Positions 27,857 to 36,822 of a stretch of DNA of 49,518 bases are shown here, one piece after another. This DNA is from Chitinophagaceae bacterium UBA7600 (GTDB lineage: Bacteria > Bacteroidota > Bacteroidia > Chitinophagales > Chitinophagaceae). Location: assembly GCA_002478885.1 (NCBI GenBank), contig DLKC01000090.1, forward strand, positions 1 through 49,518, given 5' to 3'. The number at the start of each line of letters is the position of its first letter. The first letter of the stretch is position 1. A program made the translations under genes and the position numbers. The notes under the pieces were generated by a model. The model was given only the letters and a program-made list of their open reading frames with translations, was not told the origin of the DNA and made no database searches.

Positions 27857-28567
27857 TTAATATTTACTCAACTTGTCGATTGCTTCCTTGTATTGTGTGA
27901 TCAAACGCGGCGTTCTTTCAACAACCCATGCAAATAAGACGTCGTGGATTAAAGTCAATGTTGTCTGAATATTTTTAGCATCACGTGATTGATAGGAGAG
28001 CAGGAGTTCCGCCAGGTTGGGTTCCAGGTGCAGTACTCGTTCCTGGTTATTATATATGTCTGTGATTAAACTGTAGGTAGAAAGGTCGATGGCGGAAAAA
28101 ATATTATTTTGCTTTGCCTCCTGCCATGCTACGTCATTAAGATCATTTAGCAGGGCGCCTTTGGGCATAATCATATTGAGATGGATATTGTTCGCACTAT
28201 CCAAAAATTTATTTGCAAAGGCAGGATTGCTTTTTGCTGAGTCGATTAATTTGAAGACCTGTTGATGATATGCATACTGTTCTTTAGCAGCTTCTTTATT
28301 GCTGATAAGTTCTTCTTTCAATTGGTGTAATATTTCTGACGCTTGTTTCTTTTCATGGAGACCTGTAAGATATTCTGTGATGCCTATTGCAAGCGCTACA
28401 CTGAATACGATCAATAAACATTCACCCAGGTATTCTTTCCAATCCCTTGCGACAACAACAACCGGGTGATGTTTCTTTTTTGGGTGCTTGATTTCAGATG
28501 CCCCGGGCAAGACAAGCTGTGTTACCTCGCTTTGTTTTTGCTCTTCCTGGTTTGTACTTTCTTCCAT
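27857..28567 (-). CDS. Single-pass membrane protein, DUF6090-like
   Basis: 236 residues. A basic N-terminal region (HPKKKHHPVVVVARDWKEY) is followed by one membrane helix (about 48-66, CLLIVFSVALAIGITEYL) and a helical C-terminal domain with HEKKQASEILHQLKEELISN. This layout matches small Bacteroidota membrane proteins grouped as DUF6090; function unknown. It is encoded 3 bp upstream of ilvA, suggesting co-transcription, but no sequence feature links it to amino acid synthesis. Confidence 0.75.
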   Translation of the reverse strand: MEESTNQEEQKQSEVTQLVLPGASEIKHPKKKHHPVVVVARDWKEYLGECLLIVFSVALAIGITEYLTGLHEKKQASEILHQLKEELISNKEAAKEQYAYHQQVFKLIDSAKSNPAFANKFLDSANNIHLNMIMPKGALLNDLNDVAWQEAKQNNIFSAIDLSTYSLITDIYNNQERVLHLEPNLAELLLSYQSRDAKNIQTTLTLIHDVLFAWVVERTPRLITQYKEAIDKLSKY

Positions 28568-28644
28568 CGTTTATTTTTTAACAAGGTAAAAAATATTGAG
28601 CTTACAAAAGCCGCAAATGGGAGGCGTGCTGTTGAATTGTTTCG

Positions 28645-29223
28645 CTATTTTATTTTAGTAACTATAACGAGCCCTGTTGACCAGTTCATTTTCGTAAGCC
28701 TGATATCATCGCGTTGTTCAAGCTCGTTCACAAGGCGCTCTACGTTTAGTTCATGTCCCGCTGGCCAGTTTGGTTGTGGCGACATATCGTCAATTATATA
28801 AAAGCCACCGGGTTTTATAAGCTCCAGCGTTTCTTCAAACGCTTCATATTTACCAGGCCAGGCATCTGCAAAAACAAGATCAAATTGCTTGTACGGGTTG
28901 CTTCTTATCCACGCATTGCCGTCTTCGCAAACAATGGTTACACGCTTGTCGTTATCAAAAAACTTTCTTGCAATAGCGAGATATGTTTCATTGTTGTCGA
29001 TGGAAATTACACTTGCATCATTATCCATTCCTTCAACGATCCAACTTAGCGATAAACCTGTTCCGGTGCCTAGTTCCAAAAAACTTCCTGCGGGTTTTGA
29101 AGCAACAAGCGTGCGCAACAAACAACCTGCCTGGAGATCGGAAGGCATAGAGAAATGAATTGCTTCCGACGCAGTTTTTATCGTTGCATAGTTATCGGGC
29201 AGGGATATTTGTAAATCATTCAT
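28645..29223 (-). CDS. Class I SAM-dependent methyltransferase, O-methyltransferase type
   Basis: 192 residues. SAM-binding motif I is ELGTGTG at 50-56. The acidic residue after strand 2 is in ISIDNNETYL, and motif IV is DLVFADAWPGKY. The IIDDMSPQPNWPAGH segment resembles the O-methyltransferase_3/caffeoyl-CoA branch. The protein is cytoplasmic; the substrate is not evident. A perfect 13-bp hairpin terminator lies 30 bp upstream of its start and separates it from the ilv cluster. It may be co-transcribed with the genes downstream (27857, ilvA). Confidence 0.88.
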   Translation of the reverse strand: MNDLQISLPDNYATIKTASEAIHFSMPSDLQAGCLLRTLVASKPAGSFLELGTGTGLSLSWIVEGMDNDASVISIDNNETYLAIARKFFDNDKRVTIVCEDGNAWIRSNPYKQFDLVFADAWPGKYEAFEETLELIKPGGFYIIDDMSPQPNWPAGHELNVERLVNELEQRDDIRLTKMNWSTGLVIVTKIK

Positions 29224-29252
29224 GGTGAAGATTATTGCTATTGCTTATATGT

Positions 29253-29286
29253 AAAAGGCGCAAAGGTTTTATGCTTTGCGCCTTTT
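29253..29286 (-). terminator. Strong bidirectional-looking terminator ending the leu/ilv cluster
   Basis: A perfect 13-bp stem pairs 29253-29265 (AAAAGGCGCAAAG) with 29274-29286, with an 8-nt loop. Four Ts follow on either strand. It lies 86 bp past the ilvC stop and is read by leftward transcription. Confidence 0.88.
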
Positions 29287-29310
29287 GTATTAATGCTGAA
29301 TAGTATTGTT

Positions 29311-29365
29311 GCCGTACAAGAGTGCGATGCAACGAAAGCCTCCTGCATGCACTACTGCCCGGTTC
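29311..29365 (-). repeat. Dispersed intergenic element, copy with core 29316-29332
   Basis: ACAAGAGTGCGATGCAA (one change from the usual core) and a CTGCCCGGTTCAC right end. It lies between ilvC and its terminator. Confidence 0.78.
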
Positions 29366-29371
29366 ACAAGA

Positions 29372-30421
29372 TTATTTCTGGTTTTCCGGCCTCAGGCTTC
29401 TAACTGTTTTACCAGCTTGCCACATTTCGCTGTCGCGCAATTCTTTCAATTCAACTTCCAGCTTTTCGCGATAGTCGGGCTGTGAGTTGGAATCGATGCT
29501 GCGCTGGCTTTCTTTGCCTGTTGCAACGCTTGTATACAATTCGTTGAAAACAGGTAAGGTAGCATCGCGGAATTTCTTCCACCAATCCAATGCGCCTCGC
29601 TGTGCAGTTGTTGAACAGTTGGCGTACATCCAATCCATCCCATTTTCTGCAACGAGTGGCATCAGCGATTGTGTAAGTTCTTCAACCGTTTCGTTAAAAG
29701 CCTCGGAAGGAGAGTGGCCTCTTTCGCGCAATACCTGGTATTGTGCTGCGAAAATACCTTGTATGCAACCCATTAAAGTTCCACGCTCACCGGTAAGGTC
29801 GCTGTATACTTCTTTTTTGAAGTTTGTTTCGAACAGGTAACCGCTACCCACTGCAATACCCAAGGCAATAACGCGGTCTTTTGCTTTACCGGTTGCGTCC
29901 TGGAAGATTGCGTAAGAACTGTTCAAGCCACGACCTTGCAGGAACATGCGGCGCAGTGATGTGCCTGAACCTTTCGGTGCAACGAGAAATACATCCACAT
30001 CAGCAGGAGGAATAATGCCTGTTTGCTCATTGAATGTAATGCCAAAGCCATGAGAGAAATATAATGCCTTGCCTGCAGTTAAGTGTTTTTGAACTGTGGG
30101 CCAGAGAGCTATTTGTGCAGCATCGCTCAGCAGGTAGCAAATAATGGTACCGCGCTGTAATGCTTCTTCAATTTCGAATAAGTTTTCGCCGGGTACAAAA
30201 CCATCGGCAATGGCTTTATCCCATGTTTTGGAATTCTTACGCTGGCCAACGATTACGTTAATGCCATTGTCGCGCTGGTTAAGTGCCTGGCCAGGACCCT
30301 GAACGCCGTAGCCAATTACTGCGACTGTTTCATTCTTTAAAATTTCCTGAGCTTTTGACAGTGGAAATTCTTCGCGGGTTACAACGTTTTCTTCCACTCC
30401 GCCGAAATTTAATTTTGCCAT
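29372..30421 (-). CDS. ilvC: Ketol-acid reductoisomerase
   Basis: 349 residues from the ATG at 30421 (MAKLNFGG); the longer frame to 30472 reads through a leader hairpin. The Rossmann motif is GYGVQG at 38-43 (AVIGYGVQGPGQALNQRD). The C-terminal knotted domain carries the Mg-binding acidic residues in SDLTGERGTLMG and the second metal-site helix ETVEELTQSL. It isomerises and reduces acetolactate or acetohydroxybutyrate for Val, Leu and Ile synthesis. It is the last gene of the cluster and is followed by a terminator. Confidence 0.97.
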   Translation of the reverse strand: MAKLNFGGVEENVVTREEFPLSKAQEILKNETVAVIGYGVQGPGQALNQRDNGINVIVGQRKNSKTWDKAIADGFVPGENLFEIEEALQRGTIICYLLSDAAQIALWPTVQKHLTAGKALYFSHGFGITFNEQTGIIPPADVDVFLVAPKGSGTSLRRMFLQGRGLNSSYAIFQDATGKAKDRVIALGIAVGSGYLFETNFKKEVYSDLTGERGTLMGCIQGIFAAQYQVLRERGHSPSEAFNETVEELTQSLMPLVAENGMDWMYANCSTTAQRGALDWWKKFRDATLPVFNELYTSVATGKESQRSIDSNSQPDYREKLEVELKELRDSEMWQAGKTVRSLRPENQK

Positions 30422-30435
30422 GATGTTAATTTGGT

Positions 30436-30455
30436 CCCCCATCCCCTGAAGGGGG
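30436..30455 (-). other. C/G-run hairpin in the ilvC leader
   Basis: On the minus strand CCCCC-TTCA-GGGG-AT-GGGGG can fold two ways, pairing the C run with either G run. It lies 15 bp before the ilvC ATG. A related C/G-rich palindrome precedes leuB (39259-39276). Confidence 0.5.
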
Positions 30456-30560
30456 TTGTTTTTGATTATCAATTTTAAAATGCCATAACACAGGGACTGT
30501 TATGCAATATTTTGATGAGCCAGTCTTTACTACTACTACCTATCTTCAGTTGCGCGACAG

Positions 30561-30594
30561 TGCCGGCTTATCCGGCATCGCACTCTTATACGCC
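30561..30594 (+). repeat. Dispersed intergenic element, diverged copy
   Basis: TGCCGGCTTATCCGGC, followed by ATCGCACTCTTATACG. It keeps the right half of the core. It lies between ilvC and the VOC gene. Confidence 0.55.
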
Positions 30595-30601
30595 ATAATC
30601 T

Positions 30602-31003
30602 TTATTCAACATTATCCGGCGTTGCTTCATGCGTTGATGGCGGCAACTGCTGGTTAAAAATGATCTTGTTATTAAACGGATCGTTCACCGTAAATGCCAA
30701 TGTTCCGTAAAATGTTTCTTCAATACCCGGCCTGTTATATTTATATTTTTTAGCGATTAGTTCTTCGTGGTATTCCTTTACGCCTGTGCACCAAACAAAC
30801 ACGTGCGTGTTGGGACTTCCGTCACCATGATGCTCACTCAGGTGTAACGTAATACCATCTTTCGCCACTTCCATATACACAGGTGCATGCTCTTCAAACC
30901 GATGTTCCCATACAATGGTAAAGCCGAGCCAGTCAACATAAAATTCAACCGCCTTCCGGAGGTCGAATATGCGCAGTACAGGTATCACTTTTTCAACGTT
31001 CAC
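30602..31003 (-). CDS. VOC (glyoxalase/bleomycin-resistance fold) protein
   Basis: 133 residues. Two beta-alpha-beta-beta-beta modules are visible: VIPVLRIFDLRKAVEFYVDWLGF, then GITLHLSEHHGDGSP, and later LAFTVNDPFNNKIIF. This is the glyoxalase/bleomycin resistance fold. The usual C-terminal metal Glu is not obvious, so a binding rather than catalytic role is possible. It overlaps the upstream PfpI-like gene by 11 bp, so the two are translationally coupled in the ilv cluster. No link to branched-chain amino acids is known to me. Confidence 0.85.
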   Translation of the reverse strand: MNVEKVIPVLRIFDLRKAVEFYVDWLGFTIVWEHRFEEHAPVYMEVAKDGITLHLSEHHGDGSPNTHVFVWCTGVKEYHEELIAKKYKYNRPGIEETFYGTLAFTVNDPFNNKIIFNQQLPPSTHEATPDNVE

Positions 31004-31664
31004 TTAATAGTTTTTTTACGAGTTGCGCCCGCTCATGCTGAATAGCAGCTCTTGAGGCAATCACTTGCTCCACCACTTCTTTACCTGCTGTTTCCGGCGA
31101 CCCGGCATTAAATGGCGGCGCCGGATTGTATTCCATAAAAAGCTGTGCGTCTTTGGCAACATCTTCGCCAAATAATTCCGCGGCAACGGATAAGCCAAAA
31201 TCTATTCCTGCTGTTACACCGCCACCTGTTATCCGATTCCTGTCAACAACCACTCTTTGTTTCACGACTTCGACAGGAAATAATTTCAATAAGTCGAGTG
31301 AAAGCCAATGCGTTGTTGCTTTGTAGCCGTCGAGCAACCCTGCTGTTGCGAGTACCAGTGCGCCGGTACAAACAGAAGTGATGTATGTTGCTTTTACTGC
31401 CTGCTGCTTTAAAAAGCCGATGAGCTTTTTATTTTGCATGGCTTCAAAGATGCCCTTACCACCCGGGACAAATAATATATCCACCTGGGGACAATCATTG
31501 AATGTTGCATCGGGAGTAAGCAGTAAACCGTAGTCGCTTTTTACAGGCGCTAATGATTCCGAAACTAAAAGAACTTTTGTGGATGGCATTCTTCCAAACA
31601 CTTCATACGGGCCTGTGAGATCGAGCTGAGTTAGGTTTGGGAACAATACCATGCCTATGATCAT
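30993..31664 (-). CDS. DJ-1/PfpI family protein
   Basis: 223 residues. The nucleophile elbow is in SVCTGALVLATAGLLDG (Cys near residue 97), preceded by VDILFVPGGKGIFEAM. THWLSLDLL provides the usual His after the elbow. The length and pattern resemble isonitrile hydratase-like and AraC-associated DJ-1 proteins. The role could be hydratase, deglycase or stress related; it cannot be decided from sequence. It starts 9 bp after the ilvN stop and overlaps the VOC gene, so it is part of the operon. Confidence 0.88.
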   Translation of the reverse strand: MIIGMVLFPNLTQLDLTGPYEVFGRMPSTKVLLVSESLAPVKSDYGLLLTPDATFNDCPQVDILFVPGGKGIFEAMQNKKLIGFLKQQAVKATYITSVCTGALVLATAGLLDGYKATTHWLSLDLLKLFPVEVVKQRVVVDRNRITGGGVTAGIDFGLSVAAELFGEDVAKDAQLFMEYNPAPPFNAGSPETAGKEVVEQVIASRAAIQHERAQLVKKLLSER

Positions 31665-31673
31665 AAGAATACT

Positions 31674-32261
31674 TTACATTGTAAATACTTCTTCCTGCCG
31701 GTTGAGGAACTCATTTTCTGCAGCGTCTTCACCAGGGTCGGCCGCTTCAAATTCTTTAAGTTTTAAATGGAAGCCTGCGCTGTCTTTTATGATGGCTACC
31801 CTCGCGCTGCGAACGAATTCTATGAGTCCGTATGGTTCCAATACTTTTATCAGGTTATCGGTTTCTTCGCGATGGCCTGCAACTTCAAATACGGTGTAAT
31901 CTTTACGGATCACCACGGCTTTGGCGCCGTGTTCGCGTAAGAGCCTTTCCACTTTCACTTCCTCCGCGATTATTTCTGTAGGTACTTTGTATAAAGCGAG
32001 TTCCTGCCAAACGATTTCCTCATTGGTGTTGTAATAAGCCTTTAGCACTTCTACCTGTTTTTCGATCTGGCGGCAGAGTTTGCGCACCACTTCTTCTGTC
32101 TCGTTGATAACGATAGTGAAGCGGTGTACACTCTCCACCTCGGAAGGGGAGGTGTTAAGGCTGTCGATATTTATTTTACGCCGGGTAAATATGATGGCTA
32201 TGCGGTTGAGTAACCCAACCTGGTTCTCTGTATAAACTGTTATGGTATATTCCTGTTTCAT
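31674..32261 (-). CDS. ilvN: Acetolactate synthase small (regulatory) subunit
   Basis: 195 residues. An N-terminal ACT domain (TVYTENQVGLLNRIAIIFTR, then INIDSLNTSPSE) would bind valine, followed by a second ferredoxin-like half (about 85-165). A Glu/Asp-rich tail of about 25 residues (FEAADPGEDAAENEF) extends the usual C-terminus. It activates IlvB and gives valine feedback inhibition. It lies about 100 bp after ilvB with one dispersed-element copy between them. Confidence 0.95.
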   Translation of the reverse strand: MKQEYTITVYTENQVGLLNRIAIIFTRRKINIDSLNTSPSEVESVHRFTIVINETEEVVRKLCRQIEKQVEVLKAYYNTNEEIVWQELALYKVPTEIIAEEVKVERLLREHGAKAVVIRKDYTVFEVAGHREETDNLIKVLEPYGLIEFVRSARVAIIKDSAGFHLKLKEFEAADPGEDAAENEFLNRQEEVFTM

Positions 32262-32310
32262 TGTAGTAGCTTTTTAAAATGCGTTAACCGTGCCTGAACT
32301 GATGCTTTAA

Positions 32311-32360
32311 TACCGGCGTGCGATGCAAGCAAAGCTTAATGCTTGCAGGAACGCCGGGCA
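32311..32360 (-). repeat. Dispersed intergenic element, copy with core 32316-32328
   Basis: GCGTGCGATGCAAGC (one change in the core) and a CGCCGGGCAC end. It fills most of the ilvB-ilvN gap. Confidence 0.72.
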
Positions 32361-32362
32361 CA

Positions 32363-34099
32363 TTATTTTAATCTTATTTCTGAAACGCTGCAACCCTGTG
32401 GCACCATAGGGAACACATTGTTCTCTTTACCTACCATTACTTCGAGCAGGTAAGATCCTTTGTGGTCGAGCATTTCTTTTAAAGCGGCCTTCAATTCTTT
32501 ACGGGCGTTTACCGAGCGGCCGGTAATGCCATAGCCTTTTGCGATGGTTACAAAGTCGGGGCTTTGAATATCGACGAAAGAATACCTTCTTGAATGGAAG
32601 AGCTCCTGCCACTGGCGCACCATGCCGAGAAAATTATTATTCAGAATAAGCATTTTTACCTCTGCGCCAAACTGCATGATGGTCCCGAGTTCCTGCAGTG
32701 TCATCTGGAAACCACCATCGCCAATAATTGCAACCACTGTTCTATCCGGTGCTCCATATTTGGCGCCGATGGCGGCCGGAAGCGCAAAACCCATCGTGCC
32801 AAGGCCACCTGATGTTACATTGCTTTTTGACCGTACAAACTTTGCATAGCGGCAGGCGATCATCTGGTGCTGGCCAACATCTGTTACAATAACCGCTTCG
32901 CCCCGGGTAAGCTCGTTCAATGAGTCGATAACTTCGGCCATGGTCATCTCCGCTGCGTCGGGGTGCATTTCCTTGTTAATAACCAGCTCAACTTCTTCCT
33001 TTGTGTATTGATTAAAACGTTTAAGCCAGTCAGTATGCTGTTTCTCTTCAATCAGTGCGGTAAGCATTGGCAGTGTTTCTTTACAATCACCCCAGACAGG
33101 CACGGTCGTTTTCACGTTCTTGTCAATCTCTGCGGGGTCAATATCAAGATGAATCACTTTAGCCTGTTTGGCGTATTTGTCGAGGCGCCCGGTAACGCGG
33201 TCATCAAAGCGCATCCCCACGGCGATCAATACATCACATTCGTTGGTTAATACATTCGGGCCATAATTCCCGTGCATACCAAGCATACCAACATTCAGCG
33301 GGTGATCTGTTTCAAGCGCGCTTAAGCCAAGCACTGTCCACGCTGCAGGCAAACCGCCCTTTTCTATAAAGGCTTTGAACTCCTGTTCGGCGCGGCCGAG
33401 TATAACGCCCTGGCCAAATATTACGAATGGTTTTTTTGCTTCATTGATGAGCTTTGCCGCCTCTTCCACAAATGTTTTCCTGATGATCGGTTTTGGCCTG
33501 TAGCTGCGAATATGCGTGCACTTCTCATAACCTTTATAGTCAAACTTCTGCAGCTGTGCATTCTTGGTGATATCGATCAATACAGGTCCCGGCCTGCCGC
33601 TTTTGGCAATGTAGAATGCCTTTGCCAGCACCGCAGGGATTTCGGTTGCATCGGTCACCTGGTAATTCCATTTGGTAACGGGTGTTGTAATATTGATCAC
33701 ATCAGTTTCTTGGAAGGCATCTGTTCCGAGCAGGTGAGCAAACACCTGGCCGGTGATAGCGACAACAGGTGTGCTGTCTATCTGGGCATCTGCCAGGCCT
33801 GTAACCAGGTTTGTCGCACCGGGGCCGCTGGTCGCAAACACCACACCCACATCGCCCGATGTTCTGGCATAACCCTGCGCTGCATGAATAGCTCCTTGTT
33901 CATGACGGACGAGAATATGGTTCAGGTGCCCGTCGTAATCGAACAATGCATCATAGATCGGCATAATCGCGCCACCAGGGTATCCAAAGACCGTAGTAAC
34001 CGATTCTTCTATTAATGCTTTTAAAACTGCTTCACTGCCGCTGATATTTTCAACCTTATTTTCCGCGGTCTTTTTCATTTCTAACTCTAGTGTTTCCAT
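32363..34099 (-). CDS. ilvB: Acetolactate synthase large (catalytic) subunit
   Basis: 578 residues. The catalytic Glu67 is in RHEQGAIHAAQGYAR. The thiamine-diphosphate motif runs from GDGGFQMTLQEL to NNNFLGMVRQWQ. The FAD-binding middle domain shows GMLGMHGNYGPNVL. It condenses pyruvate with pyruvate or 2-oxobutanoate, the first shared step of Val/Leu/Ile synthesis. It lies in the cluster between the DinB-like gene and ilvN. The start is the ATG at 34099; an internal Met8 is a possible alternative. Confidence 0.97.
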   Translation of the reverse strand: METLELEMKKTAENKVENISGSEAVLKALIEESVTTVFGYPGGAIMPIYDALFDYDGHLNHILVRHEQGAIHAAQGYARTSGDVGVVFATSGPGATNLVTGLADAQIDSTPVVAITGQVFAHLLGTDAFQETDVINITTPVTKWNYQVTDATEIPAVLAKAFYIAKSGRPGPVLIDITKNAQLQKFDYKGYEKCTHIRSYRPKPIIRKTFVEEAAKLINEAKKPFVIFGQGVILGRAEQEFKAFIEKGGLPAAWTVLGLSALETDHPLNVGMLGMHGNYGPNVLTNECDVLIAVGMRFDDRVTGRLDKYAKQAKVIHLDIDPAEIDKNVKTTVPVWGDCKETLPMLTALIEEKQHTDWLKRFNQYTKEEVELVINKEMHPDAAEMTMAEVIDSLNELTRGEAVIVTDVGQHQMIACRYAKFVRSKSNVTSGGLGTMGFALPAAIGAKYGAPDRTVVAIIGDGGFQMTLQELGTIMQFGAEVKMLILNNNFLGMVRQWQELFHSRRYSFVDIQSPDFVTIAKGYGITGRSVNARKELKAALKEMLDHKGSYLLEVMVGKENNVFPMVPQGCSVSEIRLK

Positions 34100-34120
34100 A
34101 ACACGATTTTTTATTTTTAT

Positions 34121-34176
34121 GAACCCGGCAAAAGAACAATTATGTGGCTTTGGTTGCGTCGCACACTTGTGCTTTT
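34121..34176 (+). repeat. Dispersed intergenic element, copy with core 34154-34170
   Basis: GAACCCGGCAAAAGAAC at the left and the full core TTGCGTCGCACACTTGT. It lies between dinB-like and ilvB. Confidence 0.82.
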
Positions 34177-34202
34177 GTTACTTAATTCAACTATTTTGAT
34201 GC

Positions 34203-34697
34203 TCACTTTTTTCTGTAAACGCCAAGGAGATCGGTTGAACCAATACCCTGGAACCCTACCTGCCGCAGCATTGTTACCAACTGCCCGCGGTGGTATGTTG
34301 CATGATTGACGACATGCGCAAACAACTGGTAAAACGGCATTGAATAAGCATCACCGTTCAGTCTTTTAAAATCAAGATTGCTGTCAAGTTCCTTTTCATC
34401 AAAAGCATCGATGACTGCTTTAAGTTCTGCAGAGGTTTCTTTCCATAATTGTATATGCTCCGCTTTTGATCCTTTGAAGCTGCCCTGTAGCCAAACAATG
34501 TCAGGGTTCTTTTTAAATCTTTCCAGCCATGCTTTCTCTGCAGCAATGGTATGCAAAACCGTTTCCTGTATGCTGTTGAAACTGCTGATCACTTCACGGC
34601 TCCATTGCTCGTCGCTTATTTGCTCAAGCCAGCCGCAGACGATGTTGTTTGCCCATACATTGTATTCCGCTGCTTCTTTAAAATAGTCCTTTGTCAT
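34203..34697 (-). CDS. DinB-family putative metal-binding protein
   Basis: 164 residues from the ATG at 34697 (MTKDYFKEAAEYNVWAN). The four-helix DinB/YfiT fold is indicated by NVWANNIVCGWLEQI, HTIAAEKAWLERF and HVVNHATYHRGQLVTMLRQVG, which provide three His residues in the usual metal-site positions. Such proteins often act as thiol transferases or have unknown roles. It lies in the ilv cluster between ilvD and ilvB and is flanked by inverted copies of the dispersed element (34121-34176 and 34961-35012), as if it were an inserted cassette. That interpretation is inference. Confidence 0.88.
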   Translation of the reverse strand: MTKDYFKEAAEYNVWANNIVCGWLEQISDEQWSREVISSFNSIQETVLHTIAAEKAWLERFKKNPDIVWLQGSFKGSKAEHIQLWKETSAELKAVIDAFDEKELDSNLDFKRLNGDAYSMPFYQLFAHVVNHATYHRGQLVTMLRQVGFQGIGSTDLLGVYRKK

Positions 34698-35020
34698 TGA
34701 TATTATTTTTAACCCCGATTGTTTGTCCACCTGAGGTCATCATTTGTGACCTCAAAAGATGCCATTCGTTTCCCGTTAACCTAAACGTAAAGTCATCGGG
34801 AAAACGTTTATGTTTCCTTTTACCGATTGGTTTAATACTTAGTCTCCACTTCATACAAAGCTGCGGATCGAAGTCAGGCAGTACTCTTTCTTCCCGTATT
34901 TCACAGATCCTGTTTTTGTATGCTTTGTATGACCTGCATTTTACAGGTGCTTTTTATTCTTCAGTACAAGAGTGCGACGCAACGATGTTTAATGCTTATT
35001 GTTTTGCCCGGATCCAAATA
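34698..35020. other. Intergenic region between ilvD and the DinB-like gene
   Basis: 323 bp, with one dispersed-element copy near the ilvD end (34961-35012). The rest is unremarkable. A plus-strand frame at 34691-35161 runs through the element into ilvD and has no family features. No terminator was seen. Confidence 0.5.
34961..35012 (-). repeat. Dispersed intergenic element, copy with core 34966-34982
   Basis: CAGTACAAGAGTGCGACGCA, followed by a TTGCCCGGATCC end. One of the best minus-form copies. Confidence 0.82.
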
Positions 35021-36706
35021 TTAACTCTCATCTGTAACACAACCTTCAGCCGCAGTCTTCACGCTTCTCGCATACTTGTACAAAATGCCTTTTGTTGCTT
35101 TAAGCGCTGGTTGTTTCCATGCCGCTCTTCTTTGCGCGATCACTTCATCGGCCACTTTTAAAGTGATCCTGTTGTGTACCGCATCTATTTCAATAATATC
35201 GTTGTCTTCCACCAGGGCTATGAGGCCACCATCGAAAGCTTCAGGGGTAATGTGGCCCACCACGAAACCGTGCGTTCCGCCACTGAATCTTCCATCGGTG
35301 ATAAGCGCCACCGATTTACCCAAACCCGCGCCGATAATGGCTCCTGTAGGTTTCAGCATTTCCGGCATTCCGGGTGCACCCTTCGGCCCGATGTTGCGGA
35401 TAACCACCACGTCGCCTGCATGCACACGACCTGACTGGATGCCTTTTATTAAATCGTGCTCACCATCAAACACCCGCGCTGTTCCTTCAAAACGTTCTCC
35501 TTCCTTACCGCTGATCTTTGCAACACTTCCACCTTCGGCCAGGTTGCCATAGAGGATTTGTAAGTGGCCGGTTGCTTTTAACGGCGTCTCCAAAGGCATG
35601 ATGATCTTTTGTTTGTCAAAGTCAAGATCCGGCGCATCCCGTAAATTCTCTGCCACCGTTTTGCCGGTGACTGTTATGCAATCGCCATGCAGCAAACCCT
35701 TGCTTAATAGATATTTCATTACGGCAGGAACACCACCATATTGATGGAGGTCTTCCATCAGGTATTTGCCGCTGGGTTTAAAATCTGCGAGCACCGGAAT
35801 TTTATTGCTGATGGCCTGGAAGTCGTCCTGAGTAAGGTCAAGGTCAACGCTTCTCGCCATGGCTATTAAATGCAATACCGCATTGGTGCTGCCACCCAAT
35901 ACCATCACCACGGTAATGGCATTTTCAAAGGCCTTGCGGGTCATGATATCCCTTGGCTTGATATCTTTTTCCAGGATTGTCTTAATGGCTTCCCCGATTG
36001 CTGCACATTCTTTTTGTTTCTCTGCACTCAGCGCGGGATTGGAAGAGGAGTAGGGAAGGCTCAGACCAATTGCTTCAATAGCGCTGGCCATAGTGTTGGC
36101 AGTGTACATGCCGCCACAGGCACCTGCACCCGGGCAGGAATGCTGCACGATTCCTTTAAAATCTGCTTCACTTAAATTACCGGCGATCTTTTGTCCCAAT
36201 GCTTCAAAGGCGCTTACAATATTCAGGTCTTCGCCTTTATAATGACCCGGCGCAATAGTGCCGCCGTACAACATTATGGAAGGGCGGTTCAACCTTCCCA
36301 TTGCCATTACAGAGCCCGGCATATTTTTATCACAGCCTGGTATGCAAACCAATGCATCGTAATATTGTGCACCGGCATTTGTTTCAATACTGTCGGCGAT
36401 CACGTCACGGCTTACGAGGCTATAACGCATGCCATCTGTGCCCATGCTAATGCCATCGCTTACGCCTATTGTATGAAAACGCAGGCCCAGCAGGCCTTCT
36501 GTATTGTTCACACTATCTCTTACGGTTGTTGCCAGGTCGTTGAGGTGCATATTGCAGGGGTTACCATCCCAACCCATGCTGGCGATGCCCACCTGTGCTT
36601 TTGCAAAATCTGCTTCCTTAAAACCGATTGCATAATACATTGCCTGTGCTGCAGGTTGGGTAACATCCTGCGTAAGCGTTTTCGAGTACTTGTTCAGTTC
36701 AGCCAT
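35021..36706 (-). CDS. ilvD: Dihydroxy-acid dehydratase
   Basis: 561 residues. The three Fe-S cysteines are visible in [23 protein letters not shown] and [17 protein letters not shown]. The IlvD/Edd family motif [16 protein letters not shown] is near the C-terminus. It dehydrates dihydroxy acids to 2-oxo acids in Val/Ile synthesis and supplies ketoisovalerate for leucine. It lies between ilvE and the DinB-like gene, with dispersed-element copies on both sides. Confidence 0.97.
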   Translation of the reverse strand: MAELNKYSKTLTQDVTQPAAQAMYYAIGFKEADFAKAQVGIASMGWDGNPCNMHLNDLATTVRDSVNNTEGLLGLRFHTIGVSDGISMGTDGMRYSLVSRDVIADSIETNAGAQYYDALVCIPGCDKNMPGSVMAMGRLNRPSIMLYGGTIAPGHYKGEDLNIVSAFEALGQKIAGNLSEADFKGIVQHSCPGAGACGGMYTANTMASAIEAIGLSLPYSSSNPALSAEKQKECAAIGEAIKTILEKDIKPRDIMTRKAFENAITVVMVLGGSTNAVLHLIAMARSVDLDLTQDDFQAISNKIPVLADFKPSGKYLMEDLHQYGGVPAVMKYLLSKGLLHGDCITVTGKTVAENLRDAPDLDFDKQKIIMPLETPLKATGHLQILYGNLAEGGSVAKISGKEGERFEGTARVFDGEHDLIKGIQSGRVHAGDVVVIRNIGPKGAPGMPEMLKPTGAIIGAGLGKSVALITDGRFSGGTHGFVVGHITPEAFDGGLIALVEDNDIIEIDAVHNRITLKVADEVIAQRRAAWKQPALKATKGILYKYARSVKTAAEGCVTDES

Positions 36707-36734
36707 TGTTGTGCGTATGTTTTTTGTTATCGTC

Positions 36735-36785
36735 GTTCTGTTCTTTGCGCGTCATCCGTTGCGTCGCACCCTTGTACGTTTTCTC
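36735..36785 (+). repeat. Dispersed intergenic element, copy with core 36759-36775
   Basis: TTGCGTCGCACCCTTGT, with one A-to-C change after the 11-mer. The left CCGGC end is not recognisable. It lies between ilvD and ilvE. Confidence 0.75.
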
Positions 36786-36822
36786 CCTGTTGCACCAATA
36801 AGGGGCGGTTAGCCTGCGCAGC

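Noticed and set aside
34691..35161. 156-codon plus-strand frame between dinB-like and ilvD
   Set aside because: It runs through a repeat copy into ilvD antisense and shows no domain features.
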